Assembly (NCBI GenBank): GCA_003229345.1
Contig: QIDN01000006.1
Span: 1-8,339, forward strand
Direction: 5' to 3'
Length of the DNA: 8,339 nucleotides
DNA from: Nitrospirota bacterium
GTDB lineage: Bacteria > Nitrospinota > Nitrospinia > Nitrospinales > Nitrospinaceae
Each line of letters starts with the position of its first letter. The first letter of the stretch is position 1. Position numbers and translations under genes: made by a program. This document shows positions 1 to 6,785 of this stretch, piece after piece. Under the pieces are notes generated by a model. That model was not told the origin of the DNA. It searched no databases and saw only the letters and a program-made list of their open reading frames with translations.

Positions 1-1
1 A

Positions 2-226
2 CAGAAAGGCCACACTGAATTGTACCGAGGGGCGGAATACGTGGTGGATTTTCTGCCTAAAACCAAACTTGAAATTGTTGTCAAAGATGAGCAACTCGAA
101 GAAATCATCGAAGTGATCACGAAAGCCGCTCAAACCGGAAGAATCGGCGATGGCAAAATTTTTGTGAGCGATCTGGTGGATGTGATTCGTATCAGAACAG
201 AGGAGCGAGGCGAAGACGCTATCTAG
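2..226 (+). CDS. glnB: PII nitrogen regulatory protein, C-terminal part (5' end outside the window)
   Basis: PII proteins are trimeric sensors of ATP/ADP and 2-oxoglutarate that control glutamine synthetase regulation and block Amt channels. The frame is open from base 2 and begins at QKGHTELYRGAEY, the T-loop. By alignment with the 112-residue E. coli GlnB from memory, the first visible residue is about 39, so 74 residues are present and roughly 38 are missing upstream. The tyrosine uridylylated in proteobacterial PII (Tyr51) is at bases 38-40. The B-loop TGRIGDGKIFV and the C-terminal VIRIRTEERGEDAI are also canonical. The gene lies 58 bases upstream of the Amt gene with no terminator between them, the usual glnK-amtB or glnB-amt arrangement. 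GlnB and GlnK cannot be told apart from this fragment; the amt linkage slightly favours a GlnK-like role. The TTG at base 20 is an internal codon, not a start. Confidence 0.96.
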   Translation, partial: QKGHTELYRGAEYVVDFLPKTKLEIVVKDEQLEEIIEVITKAAQTGRIGDGKIFVSDLVDVIRIRTEERGEDAI

Positions 227-267
227 CTGAAGATGAAAAGAATTTCAGTAGACCTCACTTAACTTTT

Positions 268-275
268 GGAAGGAG
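268..275 (+). promoter_or_regulatory. Ribosome binding site of the ammonium transporter gene
   Basis: The purine run GGAAGGAG lies nine bases before the ATG at 285. It supports that start over the second ATG at 291. The 58-base gap after the PII gene holds no recognisable sigma-70 or sigma-54 promoter, so amt is probably transcribed with PII. Confidence 0.7.
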
Positions 276-284
276 AAAAATTAA

Positions 285-1595
285 ATGCAGATGAGATTTC
301 GGTCGCACTCGTTGATCGTTTTAATAATTTTGCTGGCGGTTTGTTTTCCCGGTCAGGTACTGGCGGAGGAAGCCCCGGTTCTTAATTCAGGCGATACCGC
401 GTGGATGCTGACGGCGACCGCTTTGGTACTCTTTATGACCATCCCTGGCTTGTCGCTATTTTACGCTGGCATGGTGCGAAGCAAGAACGTCCTGTCAGTA
501 TTGATGCAATGTTTTGCGATCACTTCCCTCATGACAGTTTTGTGGGTTATTTACGGCTACAGCGTGGCTTTCGGCGGTGCCGGCGAATATTGGGGTGGTT
601 TGTCCAAAGTTTTTCTGAATGGAATGACGGTCGACTCTCTCAGCGGCAGTATTCCCGAATCCGTTTTCATGACATTCCAGATGACGTTTGCCATCATCAC
701 CCCGGCCCTGATCGTCGGAGCCTTTGCCGAACGTATGAAATTCTCCGCGATTCTGATTTTTATGGCTCTCTGGTTTACCATCGTCTACGCCCCCGTGTGC
801 CACTGGGTCTGGGGAGAAGGCGGATGGCTCGGATCCAAAGGTATATTGGACTTTGCCGGCGGGACAGTGGTGCACATCAATGCCGGGATCGCCGGTCTGG
901 TCGCCGCCATCGTTCTGGGCAAGCGCAAGGGATATCCTGAAAAACACATGCCTCCTCATAATTTAGGTTACACCCTGATGGGGGCCTCCATGCTCTGGTT
1001 CGGCTGGTTCGGTTTCAACGCGGGCAGTGAGCTGGCCGCAGACGGTACCGCCGGCATGGCCATGGCCGTGACGCAGATCGCCACCGCCACTGCCGCATTG
1101 GGCTGGATGTTCTGTGAATGGATAGGCCACGGAAAACCCAGCGTACTCGGTATTGCTTCGGGTGCCGTTGCGGGACTGGTTGCCATCACTCCCGCCTCAG
1201 GAGCCGTAGGCCCCATGGGGGCTTTGGCTATCGGTGCAGCCGCCGGGGTGGGTTGTTTCCTTGCTTCCACTAAAATCAAACGCCTCATAGGATACGACGA
1301 TTCTCTGGACGTCTTCGGCGTACATGCCGTCGGCGGGATCATCGGCGCCCTGCTCACCGGAGTTTTCTGCGCTCAAAGTCTGGGTGGAGTCGGTTTCGGC
1401 GGTGACAACATCAGTATTGGTGGCCAGGTCTGGGTTCAGCTCATCGGCATCACCGCAACAGTGGTTTATTCCGGGGGCGTCAGTTTTGTGATCCTGAAAG
1501 CCGTGGATGCAGTTGTTGGCCTGCGCGTCGGCGACGACGAAGAAACGGAAGGGTTGGATCTGTCCCAGCATGATGAACGCGGCTATAACCTATAG
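285..1595 (+). CDS. amt: Ammonium transporter, Amt family
   Basis: This inner-membrane channel conducts ammonium/ammonia for assimilation. The 436-residue product starts with a cleavable signal peptide (about residues 1-27, ending QVLA before EEAP), as in AmtB, followed by about eleven hydrophobic helices. The family start GDTAWMLTATALVLFM is at about 36-51 and the GLSLFYAGMVRSKN segment at 55-68. The conserved Asp is D189 in DFAGGTVVHI. The pore twin histidines are H197 and H347, the latter in LDVFGVHAVGG. FQMTFAIITPALI (131-143) carries a probable Phe-gate residue. The C-terminal tail EGLDLSQHDERGYNL is the conserved cytoplasmic tail that couples to PII. PII lies directly upstream and a porin lies 66 bases downstream, so PII gating of this channel is likely. 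No key residue is missing. Amt is preferred to Rh because of the signal peptide, the tail and the PII linkage. Confidence 0.97.
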   Translation: MQMRFRSHSLIVLIILLAVCFPGQVLAEEAPVLNSGDTAWMLTATALVLFMTIPGLSLFYAGMVRSKNVLSVLMQCFAITSLMTVLWVIYGYSVAFGGAGEYWGGLSKVFLNGMTVDSLSGSIPESVFMTFQMTFAIITPALIVGAFAERMKFSAILIFMALWFTIVYAPVCHWVWGEGGWLGSKGILDFAGGTVVHINAGIAGLVAAIVLGKRKGYPEKHMPPHNLGYTLMGASMLWFGWFGFNAGSELAADGTAGMAMAVTQIATATAALGWMFCEWIGHGKPSVLGIASGAVAGLVAITPASGAVGPMGALAIGAAAGVGCFLASTKIKRLIGYDDSLDVFGVHAVGGIIGALLTGVFCAQSLGGVGFGGDNISIGGQVWVQLIGITATVVYSGGVSFVILKAVDAVVGLRVGDDEETEGLDLSQHDERGYNL

Positions 1596-1661
1596 CTGTC
1601 TGATTTTATAACGAGTTGAATTTACAATGAAATTTCCATGAACAAATGAGGAGGAGGTTCG

Positions 1662-2879
1662 ATGAAAAAGTTTTTAAACATTTATGGTTCACGGCTCGGG
1701 AGGGTCGCTTTGTTTGGGTTGATCCTGCTGTTGCCGAGCCAGGCATTGGCAGGGAAAAACTTATTTAAATTTTTCGAGGATATGGAAATACACGGGTTCG
1801 TTTCATCCTCGTACAGTTACAACTTCAACGCACCCAATTCACAAACCAACTGCGGCAACCCAGCCCTGCTTTCCGGTTGTGTCCGCATTTTTGATCAGGA
1901 TGACAACAGCTTCAAACTCGACAACACGGAATTGGTATTCCTCAAGAAAACTCCGGATGTAGGGGACATCGGGTTCCGATTTGACCTGACATTCGGCTTC
2001 AGCCTGCCTGAGGCAGCCCAAAGGCACCACAGTTCCGCCACAGCCACCCCTTCATCGTTCCTCGCCACGCCTAATGACGATTTCGATCTTCAACAGGCTT
2101 ATGTTTCCTGGAGAGCGCCTATCGGAAACGGCCTCCAGCTGGATTTCGGTAAATTCATCACCCATGTCGGCGCTGAGGTGTTCGAAGGCTACGACGGCTT
2201 CAACATGAACTTTTCACGCACCTTCGTGTTCGGCTGGGGTATTCCTTTCAACCATACCGGACTGCGCGCCACCTACGAGTTTACCGATCAGCTGAGCTTA
2301 ATGGGGATGATCGCCAACAACTGGGAGGAAGACGGAACCAATGACAACAATAAGGATAAAACCTTTGGATTCCAGATCGGCTATACCCCTGTCGAAAAAG
2401 TCGGCATCCTTGTTAACTGGGTGGGCGGCAACCAAGGGATCAAACGGGTAGCGGGATCGCCCCCCAGTATAAACAGCAATTTCCGAAACATTTACGATGT
2501 CGTCGTCGATATCGCGTTGACCGGGAAATGGTTCTTACAGCTGAATGCCGACTTGGGCACCGAGGAAAACGGAACAGCTGTTGGAAGCACGGCGAAATGG
2601 TGGGGATTTGCAGCCATCGTCCGCTACGATGTCAACAAATGGTTCTCCATGAACGTGCGCGGCGCTCATTTCAATGATGACGATGGATTCCGCTTGGGCG
2701 CAGTTGGCAACAAGTTGTGGGAAGTGACCTTGACTCCTGAATTCCGCATCTCTGAAAACATGGTGGTTCGTTTCGAGTACCGCCACGATGAATCCAATCT
2801 GGGCGTATTTGAAAACCGCTTGGGTACCGGCACCAAAAATCAGGATACGGTCGCCATGAACGCCTTGATTTTCTTTTAA
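1662..2879 (+). CDS. Outer-membrane beta-barrel porin, BBP2/OmpL-like family
   Basis: The product is a 405-residue outer-membrane channel. A signal peptide covers about residues 1-30 (basic start, hydrophobic core, cleavage after SQALA). The mature part has alternating polar/aromatic strands, for example EIHGFVSSSYSYNF near the start, LQLDFGKFITHVGAEVFEG in the middle and MVVRFEYRHDESNLGVFE near the end. It ends MNALIFF, with the terminal Phe used for BAM-mediated insertion. The pattern fits the putative beta-barrel porin-2 (OmpL-like, formerly DUF1597) family; that assignment is from recall, not a search. C64 and C73, in a predicted loop, could form a disulfide. A strong GAGGAGG ribosome site precedes the ATG by six bases. 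It follows amt without a terminator and precedes a strong one, so it is probably the last gene of the PII-amt operon and may let ammonium or other small solutes through the outer membrane. Substrate specificity cannot be read from sequence. Confidence 0.88.
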   Translation: MKKFLNIYGSRLGRVALFGLILLLPSQALAGKNLFKFFEDMEIHGFVSSSYSYNFNAPNSQTNCGNPALLSGCVRIFDQDDNSFKLDNTELVFLKKTPDVGDIGFRFDLTFGFSLPEAAQRHHSSATATPSSFLATPNDDFDLQQAYVSWRAPIGNGLQLDFGKFITHVGAEVFEGYDGFNMNFSRTFVFGWGIPFNHTGLRATYEFTDQLSLMGMIANNWEEDGTNDNNKDKTFGFQIGYTPVEKVGILVNWVGGNQGIKRVAGSPPSINSNFRNIYDVVVDIALTGKWFLQLNADLGTEENGTAVGSTAKWWGFAAIVRYDVNKWFSMNVRGAHFNDDDGFRLGAVGNKLWEVTLTPEFRISENMVVRFEYRHDESNLGVFENRLGTGTKNQDTVAMNALIFF

Positions 2880-2904
2880 CAACAGGTAACTTCCTTAGGG
2901 TAGG

Positions 2905-2951
2905 AGCCCGGGGAAACTCTGCTTCGCAGGCAGAGTTCCCCCGGGCTTTTT
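2905..2951 (+). terminator. Rho-independent terminator after the porin gene
   Basis: An 18-base-pair stem (2905-2922 with 2930-2947) has one A-C mismatch and a seven-base loop, and is followed by a T run at 2947-2951. It starts 25 bases after the porin stop, so it closes the PII-amt-porin unit. Confidence 0.92.
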
Positions 2952-3192
2952 CAATCCGCCTCCTGCCCGGAGGGGCCAGCGTGACGCTGGACCCAATATG
3001 CCCCTCTGATTGAAGGAGAGCTATAAAATTGCACCCGACGGTTGGCATTCGCCATCAAAGGTCAGCAAAGTATCAGCGGGGATTCCCCGCTTGCCATTAA
3101 CCGTCAGCCAGTACCCTCCCCCGGTAGGGGGCTTTATTCCTGCAGACGGAATCGTTACAATAACCGCACCATTATCCTTTCAGGAAATCGTA
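2952..3192. other. Hairpin-rich stretch with no convincing gene
   Basis: Together with the terminator before it, this makes about 310 bases without a supported gene. Three inverted repeats are visible. The first is at 2970-2976 with 3000-3006 and encloses a tighter hairpin, 2976-2981 with 2985-2990, with loop TGA. The second is at 3076-3090, arms GCGGGG and CCCCGC around ATT. The third is at 3118-3131, five C then GGTA then five G, followed by CTTTATT. A good ribosome-binding motif, AAGGAG, sits at 3013-3018 but has no ATG or GTG at the right distance. The frame of the next gene stays open back to a TTG at 3010, so part of this stretch could encode an N-terminal extension. A second frame is also open across it, so openness alone is weak evidence. 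It may be a leader region or an untranslated remnant. Confidence 0.5.
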
Positions 3193-3543
3193 TTGCTGAA
3201 TCCGGCCCAAAACCAAATTATCTATCTCATGTTTTTGAACGGCCTGCTGTTTCTGGGCCTGAACTTTGTCGCCCACGCCATCATTTTTCCCGGAGGACCG
3301 AGATCCAAGAAACTGGGGTATGTTTTGATAGTCACCGTGGCTCTGGTGCTTTGCATCACCCAGGAGCTGGACATTCTTATCGACATGGAGTTTCCTGCAG
3401 CGACCGCACGTACTGTTCTTCTGGCCGGGTTCACCGCTCCGGTATTTTTGATTTCGCTGGTGTATTATCGAATCAAACGATCCCGGTTGGAACGCTCCTC
3501 ATCACCCCAAAACTCCCCCGGAGACCCGAATGCAGATCATTGA
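3193..3543 (+). CDS. Small predicted inner-membrane protein, function unknown
   Basis: I do not recognise this protein. The supported part has three hydrophobic segments: QIIYLMFLNGLLFLGLNFVA, then YVLIVTVALVLCITQELDIL, then VLLAGFTAPVFLISLVYYRI. They are followed by a basic cluster (KRSRLER) and a polar tail, so it is probably a three-helix inner-membrane protein of about 116 residues with a cytoplasmic C terminus. The start is uncertain. TTG at 3193 with AGGA seven bases upstream keeps the whole first helix; ATG at 3229 would give 104 residues and start inside that helix; TTG at 3010 would give 177 residues but has no ribosome site. The last 14 bases overlap the threonine aldolase gene, suggesting translational coupling rather than shared function. 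The residues before 3193 have low-complexity, proline-rich composition and look less like coding sequence. Confidence 0.6.
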   Translation: MLNPAQNQIIYLMFLNGLLFLGLNFVAHAIIFPGGPRSKKLGYVLIVTVALVLCITQELDILIDMEFPAATARTVLLAGFTAPVFLISLVYYRIKRSRLERSSSPQNSPGDPNADH

Positions 3544-4567
3544 CTTGAGAAGCGACACCATGACCCAGCCCACCGAGGCCATGCGCGAAGCCATGGCCCA
3601 AGCTGAGGTGGGGGATGACGTGTTTAATGAAGACCCGACCCTTCACCAGCTCCAGGATATGGCCGCCGAAAAGCTGGGCATGGCAGCGGCGCTGTTTCTC
3701 CCCAGCGGCACCATGGGCAACCTGGTCAGCCTGCTGACCCACTGTGGCCGGGGCGATGAAATCATCCTGGGAGACCGGAGCCACATCTTTCTCAATGAAG
3801 TGGGGGGTTTGTCTGCCTTGGGGGGGATTCATCCTCATACCCTCCCCAATCAGGACGACGGCACTATTCCTCTGGAGGCCCTGGAAAACGCCATCCGGCA
3901 CAGCGACCTGCATTATCCTCCAACCCGCCTGATCTGCCTGGAGAACACCCAGAATTATTGTTTCGGATCACCCCTGACTCCTCACTATATGGATTCAGTG
4001 GCTGAATTAGCACACAAATACGGGTTAAAGGTCCATCTGGATGGAGCGCGCATTTTCAACGCTTCTACCGCCCTATCCATCGATGTCAGGGAGTTGACCC
4101 GTCAGGCGGACTCGGTCATGTTCAGCCTGTCCAAGGGCCTTTCGGCTCCTGTCGGTTCGGTGATATGCGGAACCCGGGATTGGGTGGAAAGAGCCCGCAA
4201 ATGGCGGAAAATGGTCGGTGGCGGCATGCGGCAGGCCGGCCACCTCGCCGCCGCAGGAATTGTAGCTCTGGAAACCCAGGTGGACCGCCTGGCTGATGAC
4301 CACCAAAATGCTCAGACTCTGGCCCAGGGGCTGAAAAAACTCCCCGGCGTTGTGATCGACCCTGAAAAAAACCCAACTAATATTCTTTTCTTCAAACTGG
4401 ACCACCCGCAAGTGACCCCCGAGGACTTTCTGGCGCAAATGGGTTTGCAGGGAGTCAAACTGCTGTTGATGGAAGGCGGGGTGTTCCGGGCAGTTTTAAA
4501 CCGGATGGTCACCCGTGAAAACACGGAATCGGCGCTTCAAATCGCGAAATCAATCCTGGAGCGGTAA
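3530..4567 (+). CDS. ltaE: Low-specificity L-threonine aldolase (PLP-dependent)
   Basis: This cytoplasmic fold-type I PLP enzyme cleaves L-threonine or L-allo-threonine to glycine and acetaldehyde. It is 345 residues, close to the 333 of E. coli LtaE. The N-terminal IDLRSDTMTQPTEAMREAM and GDDVFNEDPT are family signatures. Other landmarks are LPSGTMGN (57-64, phosphate side), H85 (the histidine stacking on PLP), H128 (matching E. coli H126), D171 and R174 in HLDGARIFNA, the Schiff-base lysine K202 in SLSKGLSAPVGS, GGGMRQ (230-235), and R320 as probable substrate carboxylate binder. One oddity: the usual ENTHN motif reads ENTQN here (Q141), and E. coli Phe87 corresponds to N89. The start at 3530 is supported by GGAGA five bases upstream. 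The gene overlaps the end of the small membrane protein gene by 14 bases. Beta-eliminating lyases share the fold, but the overall motif set favours threonine aldolase. Confidence 0.95.
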   Translation: MQIIDLRSDTMTQPTEAMREAMAQAEVGDDVFNEDPTLHQLQDMAAEKLGMAAALFLPSGTMGNLVSLLTHCGRGDEIILGDRSHIFLNEVGGLSALGGIHPHTLPNQDDGTIPLEALENAIRHSDLHYPPTRLICLENTQNYCFGSPLTPHYMDSVAELAHKYGLKVHLDGARIFNASTALSIDVRELTRQADSVMFSLSKGLSAPVGSVICGTRDWVERARKWRKMVGGGMRQAGHLAAAGIVALETQVDRLADDHQNAQTLAQGLKKLPGVVIDPEKNPTNILFFKLDHPQVTPEDFLAQMGLQGVKLLLMEGGVFRAVLNRMVTRENTESALQIAKSILER

Positions 4568-4584
4568 TAGAGGCAATGGAAGAT

Positions 4585-4613
4585 TTGACAGACACCTCCA
4601 TAGAGATTAGAAT
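4585..4613 (+). promoter_or_regulatory. Sigma-70-type promoter for rpoZ
   Basis: A perfect -35 hexamer TTGACA (4585-4590), a 17-base spacer and a -10 hexamer TAGAAT (4608-4613, five of six consensus bases) lie in the gap between ltaE and rpoZ. Transcription would start near 4620, leaving about 30 bases of leader before the ATG at 4652, which has AAGGAG at 4641-4646. This lets rpoZ be expressed independently of ltaE. No operator is evident. Confidence 0.78.
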
Positions 4614-4651
4614 GCACAGGTAAAACATTCCACTTATTGTAAGGAGCATTA

Positions 4652-4873
4652 ATGCAGGAATTACTGGAACTGGAAAAACAGGCCATGGACGTAATCAAAA
4701 GCCGATATCTATTGTGTATCCTGGTGGCCCAGCGGATTCATCAACTGGAAAAGGGAGCACAGCCTTGCATCGAGGTGGGCGAAAATGAATATGAAAACCC
4801 CAAAACCTATTACGAGCTCGCCCTCCGGGAAATCATCGAAGGCAATATGGATTTAGAACAAATCGCAAGCTAA
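4652..4873 (+). CDS. rpoZ: DNA-directed RNA polymerase omega subunit
   Basis: Omega is a small subunit that helps the beta-prime subunit fold and assemble into RNA polymerase. The 73-residue product carries the family core: SRYLLCILVAQRIHQLEKGA at about 17-36 corresponds to the usual NRFELVLLAAKRARQL-KGA helix region, and NPKTYYELALREIIEGNM at about 49-66 to the usual KPTVIALREIAEG. It lacks the common N-terminal MARVTVED start and is a little short, which is within the range of divergent bacterial omegas. AAGGAG precedes the ATG by five bases. The gene has its own promoter and a terminator after it, so it appears monocistronic; the usual neighbours gmk and coaBC are not in view. Divergence makes the call slightly less than certain, but no other small family fits as well. 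Confidence 0.82.
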   Translation: MQELLELEKQAMDVIKSRYLLCILVAQRIHQLEKGAQPCIEVGENEYENPKTYYELALREIIEGNMDLEQIAS

Positions 4874-4928
4874 TCCCCCCTTCTGGAATTTCGAACCCCA
4901 ACATTTTTTTTCACTACGTGTCAGGAAT

Positions 4929-4962
4929 AAAAAAAGGCCCGTCCAGATCGGACGGGCCTTTT
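4929..4962. terminator. Bidirectional intrinsic terminator between rpoZ and the cytochrome genes
   Basis: A perfect nine-base-pair GC-rich stem (4936-4944 with 4950-4958) with a five-base loop is flanked by seven A on the left (4929-4935) and TTTT on the right (4959-4962). Read rightward it ends the rpoZ transcript; read leftward it presents a long U run and ends the convergent cytochrome transcript, whose last stop codon is at 4995. Confidence 0.92.
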
Positions 4963-4994
4963 CTGTAGCTTCGTTGTGTAACAGCTTTAGAGGA

Positions 4995-6782
4995 TTATTT
5001 AACTTTCCCCTCTGCGGCCATCTTACGTGTGCGCTTGGTCATCCATACCAACCACATCTGGAACCCAAAGAATGCCACACCTAAAATCGGAGGCATGTAA
5101 AGCATGGATGCAGGATTATCGGGTTCAAGAATCGTGTAACACCAGGTAGAAATAGCCATGAGCTCGTCATGCTCTTTATCCCAGCCCGTCCATTGCATGA
5201 ATGAAATCGGAATAAAGGACTCAACTGGAATTTGAACATCGGTCTTGTCCGGGTTCTCGGTTGTGAGAGAACGCTTGAACATGATCTTCACACGACCCTG
5301 ATGGTACTTGGAATTCACGACCGTAACACCGCCGGGGGTTTCTTTTTCAGAAACAGCATCAAACCCGTGGCCCACCAGTTCCTTGACGGACACATCGATA
5401 TCGTATCCGTTGGGATTAGGTGCGGCTGTGTCTTTGTAATCCTTGACCATGAAATTGGCCTTCCAGATATCCACAGGCTTCTTGGAATCGCCGTAAATGA
5501 AGTACGGTTTTTCCGCGCCAAACAGCTCTTCCAATTGCCCCGGCCATTGTATGGCGACGGCATCCGGATACGCCGGATCGACTGAAAGAAACCGGTTGTG
5601 GTATTCAACCAGATAGTAGACCGCCTGCTCTTCTTCAGACCAGTTGGACATAACCCACAGGTTGTCTACTTTGGGTTTGAAGTTCCGCTGACCACGGGTA
5701 ATCTGACCGGCCAGGGCAATATAATGCCAGCGCTGGTTCTTTTTACCCGTGTACCCATCCGGCCGCGGCTTAATTTTCATATCGTCATCCGGGGCCTGCC
5801 ACATTGGATCATTGAAATCCGTTGAAACGGGACCCTTGGTGAACTTGGATTTGACCAGAAAATCGTTGATCGGTTTGTTGGCATTTTTGTCAATCTTTTT
5901 ACGGGGACACAGGGAATTGACAAACGCCGCCAGCTTCCACCGGTCTTCAACCGTGATTTTGTCCTTGAAGTTCGGCATCGGCGTTCCGTTCAAACCGGTA
6001 GAAACGGTTCGAACTATACTGAACGGATCGTACGGATTTCTCCGGCTCCCCCGGAAATTCCAGCACTGCTGCCAGTCGGCCGCGAAAATCGGAAAACCCC
6101 AGTCGTCTTTCATCGTCGGGTTACCGTCGCCCCGGCCTTCACCGCCGTGACACTCGAAACATTTGTTCTTCAGGAAGACTTCTTTACCCGCATCGATGTC
6201 CTCCTGAGGAACGCCGAGATGATAAGGAGCCGAGGTTCCCCAGGGATTCGAACCGAACTCCTGTACGTAGACTTCTTCATCCTCGTCCGCAAAATCCCGG
6301 TCCTGAACCAGGGATTTAACAAATTGGACAACGGCAAGGATTTCATCTTCACTCAAGACCCGGCCTCCCATGACACCGCTGCCCCAAGCCGGCATCGCCG
6401 ATCCCGGCAAACCGTTTGTGACCGTATCGATCAGGTTCTGGTCCAGAGGTAATTCACCCGAATCCGTCGTGCGGATTTTAAAGGTCCCCTGAATAAAGTT
6501 TCTGGGACGGGTAAACAGTCGGTCGGCAGAGGGTCCATCGCCGCCGCCTTCAACCCCATGACACCAGACGCAACGCTTGAAATAAATCCTTTTACCGAGT
6601 TCCAGCTTGTCCTTCTGAATCTGATCCGGTAGTTGCGCTTCCTGCGCCAGAAGAGTCGACGGCAGACCCACGATCAACATCACCGCCAGTGCGATCAAGA
6701 AGTGCCTTACTGTTTTTATAGGCTCCGTTAGCATATCTTCCTCTTTATGTGAATATTTCAAAAATGAAATGATTGGATTCAT
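4995..6782 (-). CDS. Diheme cytochrome c fused to an ethylbenzene-dehydrogenase-type heme-b domain, membrane anchored (NxrC-like)
   Basis: This is a 595-residue periplasmic electron-transfer subunit. A signal peptide (core at about 28-46, ending TLLAQEA) is followed by two cytochrome c domains. The first has CVWCH (71-75) and likely Met ligand M130 in GSAMPAWG; the second has CFECH (208-212) and M269 in GTPMPNF. From about 318 to 550 there is a beta-rich region, including WHYIALAGQ and RVKIMFKRSL, like the DOMON-type heme-b domain of ethylbenzene dehydrogenase gamma, DdhC and NxrC. A hydrophobic helix at about 562-581 followed by KRTRK anchors the C terminus. C240 and C292 are extra cysteines. 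The ATG at 6782 has GAGGAA seven bases before it and lies three bases after the upstream stop. An internal ATG at 6734, also with GAGGA, gives a more typical signal peptide and could be the true start. The gene is the last of the leftward operon. A role as NXR gamma or as a subunit of a quinol complex is inference. Confidence 0.85.
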   Translation of the reverse strand: MNPIISFLKYSHKEEDMLTEPIKTVRHFLIALAVMLIVGLPSTLLAQEAQLPDQIQKDKLELGKRIYFKRCVWCHGVEGGGDGPSADRLFTRPRNFIQGTFKIRTTDSGELPLDQNLIDTVTNGLPGSAMPAWGSGVMGGRVLSEDEILAVVQFVKSLVQDRDFADEDEEVYVQEFGSNPWGTSAPYHLGVPQEDIDAGKEVFLKNKCFECHGGEGRGDGNPTMKDDWGFPIFAADWQQCWNFRGSRRNPYDPFSIVRTVSTGLNGTPMPNFKDKITVEDRWKLAAFVNSLCPRKKIDKNANKPINDFLVKSKFTKGPVSTDFNDPMWQAPDDDMKIKPRPDGYTGKKNQRWHYIALAGQITRGQRNFKPKVDNLWVMSNWSEEEQAVYYLVEYHNRFLSVDPAYPDAVAIQWPGQLEELFGAEKPYFIYGDSKKPVDIWKANFMVKDYKDTAAPNPNGYDIDVSVKELVGHGFDAVSEKETPGGVTVVNSKYHQGRVKIMFKRSLTTENPDKTDVQIPVESFIPISFMQWTGWDKEHDELMAISTWCYTILEPDNPASMLYMPPILGVAFFGFQMWLVWMTKRTRKMAAEGKVK

Positions 6783-6785
6783 GGT

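Noticed and set aside
495..959. Minus-strand open frame opposite amt
   Set aside because: Antisense shadow of a well-supported gene, with His/Gln/Asp-rich composition and no domain or ribosome site.
1596..1661. Possible promoter between amt and the porin gene (TACAAT at 1623-1628)
   Set aside because: No -35-like hexamer at the right distance; read-through from amt is the simpler reading.
3029..3100. A 23-codon frame from TTG 3029 with AAGGAG upstream, as a leader peptide
   Set aside because: TTG start, no repeated regulatory codons, and no evidence of conservation; kept only as a possibility within a finding.
3133..3161. Possible promoter, TTTATT with 17-base spacer and TACAAT
   Set aside because: The -10 matches five of six but the -35 matches only three of six, too weak to list.
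3042..3548. Alternative long frame overlapping the small membrane protein gene
   Set aside because: Its translation is rich in Arg, Ser, His and Pro with no hydrophobic segments, while the other frame gives three clear membrane helices and ends in the coupled overlap with ltaE.
4995..6782. Naming this gene nxrC outright
   Set aside because: No nxrA or nxrB in the window, and the diheme fusion could equally serve a bc-type or other complex, so no gene symbol is given.
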